The notes under the pieces are model-generated. The model searched no databases. It was not told the origin of the DNA and was given only the letters and a program-made list of their open reading frames with translations. 64,000 bases of DNA, from NCBI RefSeq assembly GCF_000219125.1, contig NZ_AFGF01000056.1, positions 1 to 64,000 of the forward strand, in the 5' to 3' direction. This document shows, one piece after another, positions 10,020 through 18,666 of this stretch. Both the position numbers and the translations under genes were made by a program. This stretch comes from Acetonema longum DSM 6540 (GTDB lineage: Bacteria; Bacillota; Negativicutes; Sporomusales; Acetonemataceae). How positions within the stretch are numbered: position 1 is the first letter of the stretch; every line of letters begins with the position of its first letter.

Positions 10020-10472
10020 ATGTTAACAGCTTTTGATAAACAGTTGCTCAATTTAATTCAAAATAATCTGCCACTGGAATCCCGTCCTTTTACCTGCCTG
10101 GCTCGGCAACTGGGGACAGATGAATCCAGGGTGCTGGAGCGTCTGTCCGTTTTGCGGGAACATGGCTATATCCGGCACATCGGACCTTTTTTTGATTCTA
10201 CCCGTCTGGGGTATGTGGGCACGCTGGTGGCTTTGCGGGTCAGTCCGGAAAAGCTGGAGACGGTAGCCCGTCAAATCAACAGTTACATCGGTGTTACTCA
10301 CAATTACGAACGGGAAGGCAGCTTCAATTTATGGTTCACATTACTGTCACCCAGCCGGGAGGAACAGCAAAGAACACTGGCTGAGGTAGAGGCTTTCGAC
10401 GGTGTGGAAAAGCTTCTCAACCTGCCGTCTACGAAAAAATTTAAGGTCAACGTGCGATTTACCCTCGATTAA
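10020..10472 (+). CDS. ahbA: siroheme decarboxylase subunit alpha (AhbA), Lrp/AsnC fold
   Basis: 150 residues. An N-terminal winged helix (FDKQLLNLIQNNLPLESRPF) and a C-terminal RAM-like beta-alpha domain resemble AsnC/Lrp regulators. The signature RHIGPFFDSTRLGYVGTLVA is typical of AhbA/NirDL-type siroheme decarboxylases. With AhbB it would convert siroheme to 12,18-didecarboxysiroheme in the alternative heme pathway. ATG at 10020 has GGGAG upstream; an in-frame ATG at 9990 lacks one. ahbC and ahbD are not in this window. A regulatory role remains the alternative. Confidence 0.8.
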   Translation: MLTAFDKQLLNLIQNNLPLESRPFTCLARQLGTDESRVLERLSVLREHGYIRHIGPFFDSTRLGYVGTLVALRVSPEKLETVARQINSYIGVTHNYEREGSFNLWFTLLSPSREEQQRTLAEVEAFDGVEKLLNLPSTKKFKVNVRFTLD

Positions 10473-10490
10473 ATCTGCAGGCGGTGTGCT

Positions 10491-10964
10491 ATGTTTGATA
10501 CTCTAGATCGAAAAATCATTCAAATGATGCAGAATGAATTTCCGCTGGTCGCTGAGCCTTATAAGGAACTGGCTTCTCAGATCGGCATCAGCGAAGAGGA
10601 ACTGTTAAAACGGTTGCAGCGATATCAGAAAGAAGGCCAGATTCGCAAAATGGGAGTTGTGCTGTGGCACCGTAAGGTGGGATTTGCGGCTAACGCCTTA
10701 TGCGCCTGGCAGGCGCCAACTGATCGTCTGGAAGAGGCAGGGATAATGATGGCGCAGATGCCCAGCGTAACCCATTGCTACACCCGGACTCCCTATTCTG
10801 ACTGGCCTTATAATTTATATACCATGATTCATGCCCAAACCCGAGAGGAGTGCAAGCAGCTGGCGGAGGAGCTGGCGGCATTAACCCGGCTTACCGACTA
10901 CACTTTGTTATTTAGTACCAAAGAGTGGAAAAAGACCAGTATGCGCTATTTTCAGGAAGGATAA
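10491..10964 (+). CDS. ahbB: siroheme decarboxylase subunit beta (AhbB), Lrp/AsnC fold
   Basis: 157 residues, homologous to the preceding protein. The motif IRKMGVVLWHRKVGFAANAL is the AhbB hallmark, with a histidine-arginine pair near the substrate pocket. YTRTPYSDWPYNLYTMIH is also typical. It should pair with AhbA as a heterodimer. The start lies 18 bases after ahbA, consistent with co-transcription. The function is assigned from family resemblance. Confidence 0.8.
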   Translation: MFDTLDRKIIQMMQNEFPLVAEPYKELASQIGISEEELLKRLQRYQKEGQIRKMGVVLWHRKVGFAANALCAWQAPTDRLEEAGIMMAQMPSVTHCYTRTPYSDWPYNLYTMIHAQTREECKQLAEELAALTRLTDYTLLFSTKEWKKTSMRYFQEG

Positions 10965-11004
10965 TTCCTAGCCATAGGTGCCTTACTTGGCTAAGAGACC
11001 TAAG

Positions 11005-11125
11005 GACTATTAAAAAGATCCATTTGCGTTGTTGCTCGCAGGGGGGCGCACATGAGCCGGTCGGTTCATGTGCGCCCCCCTGTTGTGTTGCAGCAGATTT
11101 ACAGCATTTGCGGAAGTGGCGGTAG
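11005..11125 (+). repeat. degenerate repeat remnant with long palindrome (copy B)
   Basis: The 325-base gap after ahbB has no gene. The stretch near 11007-11040 resembles the left arm of the window's repeat family (AAAAAGATCCATTTGCGTTG, then TTGCTCGCAGG). It runs into a perfect 17-bp inverted repeat, 11039-11055 / 11066-11082 (CAGGGGGGCGCACATGA and its complement), with a 10-base centre. No T-run follows, so it is not a classic terminator. Confidence 0.65.
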
Positions 11126-11289
11126 CGGGAGTAAAGATTTATGGGAAAATGTATGCCGGTCACTGATTCCTGCCATGCTAAATCTGTAAATTCATGCTAT
11201 TGTACGCTTGGACTGTTATGGCAGCCGAGCTGTAGAGGCTGGCGTATAGTCTGACAGCATTGCAAAGCACTCAAGCAGGAGGTGCTCTT

Positions 11290-12363
11290 ATGGCTGAAGC
11301 TTCACTGGAAGGTGAACAAAGAGTATTCATGACAGGCAATGAAGTAGTTGCCTGGGCTGCTGTGGCAGCTAAAGCGGACATCATGTACGGCTACCCGATT
11401 ACGCCGCAAAATGAAATCATGCACTATTGGACCCGGCTTGCCCCAAAATACGGCAAACGCTTTTTGCAGACAGAAGATGAAATTTCCGCCGGCTTTACTA
11501 CTCTCGGCGGGGTGATGACGGGCAGAAAGGCTTTTACCGCCACTGCCGGTCCCGGTAACGTTTTGATGCAGGAATCAGCCGTTATGGCCGAGATGATGCG
11601 CCTGCCCATCGTGTATGTAATCCAGCAGCGAGGCGGTCCTTCTACGGCAACCGTTATCTATGCCCAGCAGGAATATCGGATGACGACCTTCGGCGGCAAC
11701 GGCGAAGGCCACCGCATTGTCTATTCCACCGCTACCCATCAGGAACTGTTCGACTATACGATCAAAGCGTTTAACATGGCTTGGACCTATCGGTTCCCCG
11801 CTTTTGTTCTGGGAGACGGATACCAGGCGAAAATGCGGGAAACCCTCACGATTTACGATCCGGAAGAAAGGGGCCAGACCCTCGCCAAGCCGGAGGCCAT
11901 TTTGGGCGAAACAAGCGAGCCTTTTCGCCACTTGCGCAACACTTACAACACCGAGGATGAACTGTATGAAGTAGTCCTGGCTCATCAAAAAGACTGGGAT
12001 GCCATGGCTCCTAAGATTGTAGAGTGGGACGAACAAGGCTGTGAGGATGCTGAGATCATTTTGGTCACTCATGGCGTTGTATCCCGGGCGGCTTTGGGAG
12101 CCTATAAACAACTGAGGGCTCAAGGCAAGAAGGTAGGCTGCTTCCGGCCGATTACTGTACGCCCTTTCCCGGAAGAACAGTTGGTGAAGTCAGTAAAAAA
12201 TGCTAAGAAACTGTTGGTGGCCGAATCAGCCTACGGGCAGTTCCTGCAATCAGTGCAAACAGCCCTCTATCGCAATCCGGTTGAAATCGTACCGGTACTG
12301 CGGCCGGGTGTGGGGATCACTACTGAGGAAATCTTAGAAGAATATGCGAAACTGTCAAAATAG
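11290..12363 (+). CDS. 2-oxoacid:ferredoxin oxidoreductase, alpha subunit
   Basis: 357 residues. Pyruvate-flavodoxin/ferredoxin oxidoreductase N-terminal domain (GNEVVAWAAVAA, YGYPITPQNEI, TATAGPGNVLMQES) and a C-terminal transketolase-like domain (FRPITVRPFPEEQL). First gene of a four-subunit enzyme that oxidatively decarboxylates a 2-oxoacid to acyl-CoA, CO2 and reduced ferredoxin, or runs in reverse. ATG at 11290 follows AGGAGGTG; an upstream in-frame start at 11260 is unsupported. The substrate (pyruvate, 2-oxoisovalerate or 2-oxoglutarate) cannot be fixed from sequence; the organisation is Vor/Kor/Por-like. Confidence 0.88.
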   Translation: MAEASLEGEQRVFMTGNEVVAWAAVAAKADIMYGYPITPQNEIMHYWTRLAPKYGKRFLQTEDEISAGFTTLGGVMTGRKAFTATAGPGNVLMQESAVMAEMMRLPIVYVIQQRGGPSTATVIYAQQEYRMTTFGGNGEGHRIVYSTATHQELFDYTIKAFNMAWTYRFPAFVLGDGYQAKMRETLTIYDPEERGQTLAKPEAILGETSEPFRHLRNTYNTEDELYEVVLAHQKDWDAMAPKIVEWDEQGCEDAEIILVTHGVVSRAALGAYKQLRAQGKKVGCFRPITVRPFPEEQLVKSVKNAKKLLVAESAYGQFLQSVQTALYRNPVEIVPVLRPGVGITTEEILEEYAKLSK

Positions 12364-12377
12364 AAGGGAGGATCCAT

Positions 12378-13148
12378 ATGCAAGAGGTCATGAAAAATAG
12401 TGAACTGCAGCCGGCAATGCCTGCCTGCTGGAACGAAGCAACCAAACCCCACAAATTTTGCCCTGGCTGCGGACATGGTATTATCCTGAAAGCTCTGGGC
12501 GAAGCCATTGATGAACTGGAATTAAAAGATAAGGTCGTTTTTGGCTGTGACATCGGCTGTTCTCTGTTAGCCTGGGACTTTTTCGCCGTGGATTCGGTGC
12601 AGACTCATCATGGCCGCACCACACCTGTCATCACCGGCATGAAGCGCGCCAATCCGGATATTGTAGGCGTGGCGTACATGGGCGACGGCGGCGGGTATGC
12701 CATCGGCTCCCAACACTTGTTCAATGCGGCCGTACGGAATGAAAGAATCACGATTATTCTTTGCAATAATTGCAACTATGGCATGACCGGCGGTCAAATG
12801 GCGCCCACCACTTTGCCCGGCATGAAAACCGAGACGACTCCCTATGGCCGTGACGTGGAGCAAACCGGTTATCCGACCAAGGGGCCGGAAATGGTGGCAG
12901 CTGTTGCGCCGGAGGGGGCTTATGTAGCTCGCGGCACGGTTTCCAATCCCCGCCAGATGAAAGCGTATCTTAAGAAAGCTCTGGAAAATCAAATGGCCGG
13001 AAACGGTATTTCCTTCGTGGAATGTTTGTCCGGCTGCCCCACCAACTGGCGCACCAATGCCAAACAAACCTGGGAATTCATCGAAAGAGATATGGCCCAG
13101 TATTTTAAATTGGGCGAATTGCGTACACCCCAAAGCGAGGAGGGCTGA
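12378..13148 (+). CDS. 2-oxoacid:ferredoxin oxidoreductase, beta subunit (TPP-binding)
   Basis: 256 residues. The N-terminal KFCPGCGHGIILKAL is typical of PorB/KorB-type subunits. The thiamine diphosphate motif is GDGGGYAIG followed by NNCNYGMTGGQ. It is the catalytic partner of the alpha subunit encoded 14 bases upstream, and it starts after AAGGGAGG. No separate 4Fe-4S motif is evident in this subunit, so electrons should pass to the delta subunit. Confidence 0.9.
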   Translation: MQEVMKNSELQPAMPACWNEATKPHKFCPGCGHGIILKALGEAIDELELKDKVVFGCDIGCSLLAWDFFAVDSVQTHHGRTTPVITGMKRANPDIVGVAYMGDGGGYAIGSQHLFNAAVRNERITIILCNNCNYGMTGGQMAPTTLPGMKTETTPYGRDVEQTGYPTKGPEMVAAVAPEGAYVARGTVSNPRQMKAYLKKALENQMAGNGISFVECLSGCPTNWRTNAKQTWEFIERDMAQYFKLGELRTPQSEEG

Positions 13149-13150
13149 GG

Positions 13151-13873
13151 ATGGCGAAAATAACAAAAATTGCGCTGGCCGGTGAAGGCGGTCAGGGGGT
13201 GCAGTCTATTGCGGAAATCTTGGCGGAAGCTGCCAATGAAGGGGGTAAACAGGCTCTTTATATTCCCAATTTTGGCGTGGAGCAGCGGGGCGGCGTTTCC
13301 ATTGCCTATGTGCAGATCAGTGACGACGCCATAGGCGCTCCTAAGTTCCAGAAAGCCGATATTTTGATTCCCTTAAGTGCTCGTGCGGTAAAACGAACCC
13401 GGATGCATGCCGGCAAAGACACCGTCTATATCTATGATAACTCCCTTATCGTCGAAGGTGAAGTCAATGACAATATCATAGGCCTGCAGTATTTTGACGT
13501 GACGCCGCCGAATCCTACCGCCGACGCCCCCAATAAGGATTTGCCCCGGGATATGATTGACGGCGAGCCCAAAACTGTCTCCTTTACCAAACCCGGGCCG
13601 GGGATCAATCCGGCGGATATTCCGTCGGTAAAAAAGGTGGTCGCCATTCCGGCCAATGATATGGCTAAAAATGAAGCAGGCCTGCATCCCCGCGTATTCA
13701 ATATGATTATCCTTGGCGCAGTGATCGCCGCTACCGAAGTATTGCCCTTAGATCAAATCAAGCAGGCGCTGGATGTCAAACTGGGCGATAAGTTTAAATC
13801 TAACCCCGAATTGCGCACCATGAATTTCCGGGCGTTGGAGCGTGGCTATCAACTCATAAGGAATGCGATGTAA
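13151..13873 (+). CDS. 2-oxoacid:ferredoxin oxidoreductase, gamma subunit
   Basis: 240 residues. The CoA-binding-type gamma domain has GEGGQGVQSIAEILAEAA and NFGVEQRGGVS signatures (POR gamma family). It starts two bases after the beta subunit stop, so it is tightly coupled. About 45 residues in the middle (PPNPTADAPNKDLPRD region) extend beyond a minimal gamma domain. Confidence 0.88.
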   Translation: MAKITKIALAGEGGQGVQSIAEILAEAANEGGKQALYIPNFGVEQRGGVSIAYVQISDDAIGAPKFQKADILIPLSARAVKRTRMHAGKDTVYIYDNSLIVEGEVNDNIIGLQYFDVTPPNPTADAPNKDLPRDMIDGEPKTVSFTKPGPGINPADIPSVKKVVAIPANDMAKNEAGLHPRVFNMIILGAVIAATEVLPLDQIKQALDVKLGDKFKSNPELRTMNFRALERGYQLIRNAM

Positions 13874-13891
13874 GGAGGCGGGAGGGATATC

Positions 13892-14140
13892 ATGGCGAAA
13901 ACAAACTGGAAAAGTGCGACATATAACAGCTCCAAGGGCTTTTGGACTGTATTTCCCGGATTGTGCAAAGGCTGCGGACTCTGTATCGAAAAATGCCCGG
14001 TAAAATGCATCAGCTGGTCTGATGATCTTGGCGTGTATGGAACGCCAAGAGTGGAAGCCAACATGGGAAAATGCATTCTCTGCGGCATGTGCCAAATGGT
14101 TTGTCCTGACTGTGCCATTCGGGTGGAGAAGAAAAAGTAA
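13892..14140 (+). CDS. 2-oxoacid:ferredoxin oxidoreductase, delta subunit (2[4Fe-4S] ferredoxin)
   Basis: 82 residues with two CxxCxxCxxxCP motifs (CKGCGLCIEKCP and CILCGMCQMVCP) that bind two [4Fe-4S] clusters and pass electrons to soluble ferredoxin. Last gene of the four-subunit operon; RBS AAGGAGG. Confidence 0.92.
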   Translation: MAKTNWKSATYNSSKGFWTVFPGLCKGCGLCIEKCPVKCISWSDDLGVYGTPRVEANMGKCILCGMCQMVCPDCAIRVEKKK

Positions 14141-14225
14141 TGGCCACCTTGCCAGGACATATAGACGTGGGGAATTTTTTGGTGTATTATAGACACAGAC
14201 TATCACGGTTAGGGTGTGTAGACTC

Positions 14226-15197
14226 GTGGAAGCAGCAGCTTTGGCATTAATTGAACGCGATATGGCAGAAGTTGAGACTCTGCTGATGTCTGTGACTTAT
14301 TCTCAGGTTGATATGGTAACGGATATTGGTCAGCATTTGGTACAGGCGGGCGGCAAGCGATTAAGGCCCGCGCTGTACCTTATATCTGCTAAGGGACTGC
14401 AAACGGATACCGGTCTGGATCAGGCCATTGTGGTGGCCGCTGCCATTGAACTCATTCATATGGCCACTCTGGTGCATGATGACGTAATTGATCATGCCTC
14501 CACCCGCCGGGGGATTCCGACGGCGAATTCCCGCTGGGGGGATCATCCCTCGGTGTTAGCTGGAGATTATCTTTTTGCCAGGGCATTTGCGCTGCTGGCC
14601 AAGACAAATGACAACCGGGTCATGAAAGAATTAGCGGAAGTAGTCTGTTCCTTATGCGAAGGAGAAATTCTGCAAGCAAACAGTGCGTTTCTGGCGGATC
14701 AGTCGGAAGATGACTATGCAATGCGTATCGCCAAGAAAACGGCTGACTTTCTGGCAGCCAGCTGTCAATTGGGAGCTATGGCCGCCGGCATGGAGGCGGC
14801 TGCGGTTCAGGCTGTGCGGCAGTATGGTTATTTAGTGGGGCTGGCTTTTCAGGTTACCGATGACATTTTGGACTTTACCGCTTCTGCACCCCAGCTGGGT
14901 AAACCGGTGGGCGGCGATCTGGCCCAGGGAATTATCACCCTGCCGGTTATCCGGGCTCTGGAGGTCAGCCCTCACAGAGAGGAACTGCGCATGGCTATTG
15001 TTGCCCGGGATATGTCGGATCCGGTATTGAATCGTTGTCTGGCGATCGTGAGAGACTGCGACGCTATCGAATATTCATACAGTAAGGTTCAAGCGCAGCT
15101 GCGGGAAGCAATCGCCGGGCTGCCCGCTTCACTGGCTCCTGAGGCACAGCGGGCGTTAGTGGCAATTGCCGACTTTGTCGGACTTCGTAAATTTTAG
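14226..15197 (+). CDS. polyprenyl diphosphate synthase (heptaprenyl/octaprenyl type)
   Basis: 323 residues. Trans-prenyltransferase motifs: GGKRLRPALYL, first aspartate-rich motif DDVID (85-89) and second DDILD. It elongates farnesyl diphosphate to a C35-C40 chain, probably for menaquinone given the nearby UbiA/UbiD-like genes. GTG at 14226 is preferred, with AGGGTG nine bases upstream; GTG at 14214 would add four residues. Product length cannot be set from sequence. Confidence 0.87.
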   Translation: MEAAALALIERDMAEVETLLMSVTYSQVDMVTDIGQHLVQAGGKRLRPALYLISAKGLQTDTGLDQAIVVAAAIELIHMATLVHDDVIDHASTRRGIPTANSRWGDHPSVLAGDYLFARAFALLAKTNDNRVMKELAEVVCSLCEGEILQANSAFLADQSEDDYAMRIAKKTADFLAASCQLGAMAAGMEAAAVQAVRQYGYLVGLAFQVTDDILDFTASAPQLGKPVGGDLAQGIITLPVIRALEVSPHREELRMAIVARDMSDPVLNRCLAIVRDCDAIEYSYSKVQAQLREAIAGLPASLAPEAQRALVAIADFVGLRKF

Positions 15198-15224
15198 CTG
15201 TTCGGATGGGTAGCGGAGGATAAC

Positions 15225-15965
15225 ATGTTCAATCCGGTAAAAACAAAAAAAGTATACGAAGAAATTGTGGCGCAAATCAAACAACTTATTATTGACGGCA
15301 AATTGCAGCCGGGCGATAAGCTGTTGTCGGAACGGGAACTTTCCGAAAAGCTCAATGTCAGCAGAGCCTCGGTGCGTGAGGCTTTCAGCGCCTTAGAAAT
15401 GATGGGAATCATTATGATACGTCCCGGCGAGGGCAGCTTTGTCCGGCAGGTATCCTATGAAGGCATGCTGGAACCCCTTTCGTTTTTGCTGCAGGTGGAT
15501 ATCGCCGATATTACCCAGGTCCTTGAGGTCAGGAAGATATTGGAGGCAGAAATGGCTGCCCTGGCGGCGATCCGGGCTACGGCGGAGAACTTGGAAGAAC
15601 TGCGCCGGACTCTTTCCTCCCTGATTGAGGAGGTAGACAGCGGCGGCATTGGCGACAAAGCGGATGATGCTTTTCATTTTGCCGTAGCCAGGGCTGCGAA
15701 CAATCCGGTTTTGGAAAAGGTCATGAGTACCATTACCGACGTGATGACCAACAGTTTCCGCGCTTCCCGGCAAAAGCTGTTTCTAGTGAAAAATATGCCT
15801 CAGCAGGTATATGAATCCCATTCCCGGGTCTATGCCGCTATTGCGGCATGCGATTCGAAACTGGCCCGTAGCCGGATGCACGAACATCTGGATATGGTGG
15901 AGAAAACTATGCTGCAGCTGAAACAGGATACAATGAACTCCGGTATCAAGATAAAAAAACAGTAG
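15225..15965 (+). CDS. FadR-family (GntR) transcriptional regulator
   Basis: 246 residues. GntR winged helix (LQPGDKLLSERELSEKLNVS, then RASVREAFSALEMMGI) and a C-terminal FCD-type helical ligand domain with metal-binding-type histidines (DDAFHFAVARAA, ESHSRVYAAI, RMHEHLDMV). FCD regulators sense small organic acids. The target is unknown; it lies between the prenyl synthase and tatA. Confidence 0.88.
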   Translation: MFNPVKTKKVYEEIVAQIKQLIIDGKLQPGDKLLSERELSEKLNVSRASVREAFSALEMMGIIMIRPGEGSFVRQVSYEGMLEPLSFLLQVDIADITQVLEVRKILEAEMAALAAIRATAENLEELRRTLSSLIEEVDSGGIGDKADDAFHFAVARAANNPVLEKVMSTITDVMTNSFRASRQKLFLVKNMPQQVYESHSRVYAAIAACDSKLARSRMHEHLDMVEKTMLQLKQDTMNSGIKIKKQ

Positions 15966-16049
15966 GCTTTTTTAAAATTAACCGGCGCACGCATGGGAAA
16001 AGTCTGATTTTTGGAATGATGACGATGGCGGCAAACAAGGTTTGACTGA

Positions 16050-16078
16050 TTGTTTTTTGCGGGACAGACAGTTATAAT
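16050..16078 (+). promoter_or_regulatory. candidate promoter of tatA-tatC
   Basis: -35 TTGTTT (16050-16055), 17-base spacer, consensus -10 TATAAT (16073-16078), 60 bases before tatA. Confidence 0.55.
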
Positions 16079-16137
16079 AAGAAATAGAAAACAGCATAGG
16101 AAATACGTTGTGAGATACTAACGAGGAGGGTGATTGT

Positions 16138-16353
16138 ATGTTTAATTTGGGTATGCCTGAATTAATTCTGATCCTGGTTATTGCTCTGGTGGTGTTTGGC
16201 CCTGGCAAATTGCCGGATATCGGCAAAGCGGTAGGCAAGGGTATTTCAGAATTCCGCCGGGCTACCAGCGGCGAGCAGAAAGAAGAAATCACCGTGCAGG
16301 CCAAAGCTGTTGAAGCAAAGTCAGACGGACTGACTCATGCTGAAAAAAAGTGA
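16138..16353 (+). CDS. tatA: Sec-independent protein translocase subunit TatA
   Basis: 71 residues. A short N-terminal membrane helix ([20 protein letters not shown]) is followed by the [17 protein letters not shown] hinge and amphipathic helix, then a polar tail. It forms the protein-conducting assembly of the twin-arginine pathway with TatC, encoded 11 bases downstream. RBS GAGGAGGGTGA. Confidence 0.95.
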   Translation: MFNLGMPELILILVIALVVFGPGKLPDIGKAVGKGISEFRRATSGEQKEEITVQAKAVEAKSDGLTHAEKK

Positions 16354-16364
16354 GGAACTGTTGA

Positions 16365-17135
16365 ATGTCTGAAACGACAAGCCAACAGGAACAAGCAATG
16401 GATCAGGACCAGGCTCAGCTCAACTCCCAGCGGGAACTTCCGGTAGCTGAGATGACCATCGTAGACCATCTGCAGGAGCTGCGGCAGCGCATTATCATTG
16501 CCCTGACAGCAATTATCGCTGGCAGCACAGCCTGCTATTTTTTTGTGGAAAAAATTATAGCCTATATCATTCGGCCCGCCGGTAAGCTGTATTACATGAA
16601 TCCGGCTGAGGCTTTTATGGCCTATATTAAGACCGCCGTTTTCTCCGGCTTTCTGCTGGTTTTGCCAATTGTACTGTACCAGGCTTGGGCCTTCATCGTC
16701 CCGGCTCTTACCCGTAGCGAGCGGAAGCTGTTTGTCGCATTAATGCCGGTCTCGGTGGTTCTTTTTTATATAGGTCTGGCTTTTTCTTATTTTTTGGTCT
16801 TGCCCATGGCAGTTACCTTCTTTATGGGGTTTGCCACTGATACCTTACAACCCATGTTTTCATTGGGGCAATATATTTCCTTTGTCATTTCCCTGCTGTT
16901 TCCCTTTGGCTTTATTTTTGAATTACCGTTGTTCATCATGGTTCTCGCCAAAATGGGAATCATCAGTTCGACCTTCCTTGTGTCCAAGCGCAAGGTGGTT
17001 TTAGTGGGGGCATTTGTTGTCGGCGGTGTAGTGTCGCCGACGCCGGATATCTTCGGACAGCTTATGCTTGCGCTGCCGCTGATGCTGCTATTTGAGATGA
17101 GCGTTTGGGTCATCCGGGTATGGTTTGGCAAGTAG
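16365..17135 (+). CDS. tatC: Sec-independent protein translocase subunit TatC
   Basis: 256 residues, six predicted membrane helices. The N-terminal signature VDHLQELRQRIIIAL carries the conserved HLxELRxR twin-arginine recognition motif; the N-terminal 27 residues are a polar Gln-rich extension. The end of the protein abuts a partial copy of the window's repeat family. Confidence 0.95.
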   Translation: MSETTSQQEQAMDQDQAQLNSQRELPVAEMTIVDHLQELRQRIIIALTAIIAGSTACYFFVEKIIAYIIRPAGKLYYMNPAEAFMAYIKTAVFSGFLLVLPIVLYQAWAFIVPALTRSERKLFVALMPVSVVLFYIGLAFSYFLVLPMAVTFFMGFATDTLQPMFSLGQYISFVISLLFPFGFIFELPLFIMVLAKMGIISSTFLVSKRKVVLVGAFVVGGVVSPTPDIFGQLMLALPLMLLFEMSVWVIRVWFGK

Positions 17136-17185
17136 GAGACCCTCCCTTTTTGAACGGTCTCAGATTCGAGGAGGATGAGTTTTTT
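17135..17185 (+). repeat. partial palindromic repeat, copy C
   Basis: Starts at the tatC stop. GGAGACC is followed by the right arm TTTTTGAACGGTCTCAGATT and the tail CGAGGAGGATGAGTTTTTT. The left half and the inner module are missing. Confidence 0.75.
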
Positions 17186-17208
17186 CTCTTGTGAAAGGAG
17201 TATTTACT

Positions 17209-18666
17209 TTGGCATTTCAGGATTTGCGGGAATTTATCGCGGCCTTGGAAGAACGGGGCTGGCTTAAACGGATTCACCAACCGGTGGATTGCGAATTGGA
17301 AATCACCGAGATTACCGACCGGGTTTCCAAAATGTCGGGGGATAAAAATGTGGCTCTGCTGTTTGAAAATGTGAAAGGCTATGATGTGCCGGTGCTTATC
17401 AACGCCTTTGGCAGTGTGGAACGCATGGCTTTTGCCCTGGGGGTCGAAAAAATTGACGATATTGCCGATGAAATTCGTCAATTGCTGAAGCTGCCCTACA
17501 TTTCACTACAGAATAAACTCCAGTTGGTTTCGGTTATTCCTCAGATGAAACGGGCGATCAACTTTCCCCGTTACGTAAAGTCCGGTCCCTGTAAAGAGGT
17601 TATTATCAAAGATCAGCCGTCATTGGCGAAATTTCCCATCCTTAAATGTTGGCCTCAGGACGCTGGACGGTTTATCACCCTGCCGCTGGTGTTTACTAAG
17701 AACCCCCTAAATGGCAAACGGAACGTAGGGATGTACCGGCTGCAGGTATTTGATGAAAAAACGACCGGCATGCATTGGCACATTCACAAAGGCGGCGCCG
17801 ATAATTACCGGGCCCACAAGGATCTGGGCAAAGACCGGATTGAAGTGGCTGTGGCCATCGGCGGCGATCCGGCCATCACCTACGCCGCTACGGCTCCTCT
17901 GCCGCCGGACATCGATGAAATGCTGTTCGCCGGCTTTCTGCGCAAAAAACCGGTGGAATTAATCAAATGTGAAACCGTGGATATCGAAGTGCCTGCTCAC
18001 GCCGAGATTATTCTGGAAGGCTATGTCGAGCTGGACGAGACCCGGCTGGAGGGACCTTTTGGCGATCATACCGGTTACTACTCCCTGGCGGGGCAATATC
18101 CGGTCTTTCACATCACCTGCATCACTCACCGGAAGGACCCGATTTATCCGGCGACCATTGTGGGCAAGCCTCCCATGGAAGACTGCTTCATCGCCAAAGC
18201 CACCGAAAGAATCTTTTTGCCTTTTTTGCAGGTGGCCATGCCGGAAGTAAAGGATATCAACCTGCCTCTGGAAGGGGTATTTCATAACTGCGCCATTGTG
18301 TCCATCAAAAAACGCTATCCCCAGCAGGCGAAAAAAGTCATGCATGCCATCTGGGGCATGGGCCAGATGATGTTTACCAAGATGATTATTGTGGTAGACG
18401 ATCATGTGAACGTTCAGGATATGAATGAGGTCTGGTGGCGGGTCTATAATAACATTGACGCCCGGCGGGATGTGGTCATGGTGGACGGGCCCCTGGACGT
18501 GCTGGACCACTCGTCACCCATGCCCCACTGGGGAACGAAAGTCGGCATTGATGCTACCAAGACCTGGCCGGAGGAAGGCAATAGCCGGGAATGGCCAGAC
18601 GAGATCGTCATGTCGCCGGAGATCAAGAAACAGGTGGATGAGAAATGGGAAAATCTAGGATTGTAG
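17209..18666 (+). CDS. UbiD-family decarboxylase, probable menaquinone biosynthesis decarboxylase
   Basis: 485 residues. UbiD (prenyl-FMN-dependent) family: N-terminal AFQDLREFIAALEERGWL, a central region with GMHWHIHKGG and RIEVAVAIGGDP, and LEGPFGDHTGYYS, which holds the conserved Glu/Asp active-site region. TTG at 17209 is chosen because AAAGGAG lies eight bases upstream and the family begins MAFxDLREF. The next gene is a UbiA-type prenyltransferase overlapping by 22 bases, matching the MqnL/MqnP-like pair of menaquinone (futalosine) pathways. A ubiX-type partner is not in the window. Confidence 0.85.
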   Translation: MAFQDLREFIAALEERGWLKRIHQPVDCELEITEITDRVSKMSGDKNVALLFENVKGYDVPVLINAFGSVERMAFALGVEKIDDIADEIRQLLKLPYISLQNKLQLVSVIPQMKRAINFPRYVKSGPCKEVIIKDQPSLAKFPILKCWPQDAGRFITLPLVFTKNPLNGKRNVGMYRLQVFDEKTTGMHWHIHKGGADNYRAHKDLGKDRIEVAVAIGGDPAITYAATAPLPPDIDEMLFAGFLRKKPVELIKCETVDIEVPAHAEIILEGYVELDETRLEGPFGDHTGYYSLAGQYPVFHITCITHRKDPIYPATIVGKPPMEDCFIAKATERIFLPFLQVAMPEVKDINLPLEGVFHNCAIVSIKKRYPQQAKKVMHAIWGMGQMMFTKMIIVVDDHVNVQDMNEVWWRVYNNIDARRDVVMVDGPLDVLDHSSPMPHWGTKVGIDATKTWPEEGNSREWPDEIVMSPEIKKQVDEKWENLGL

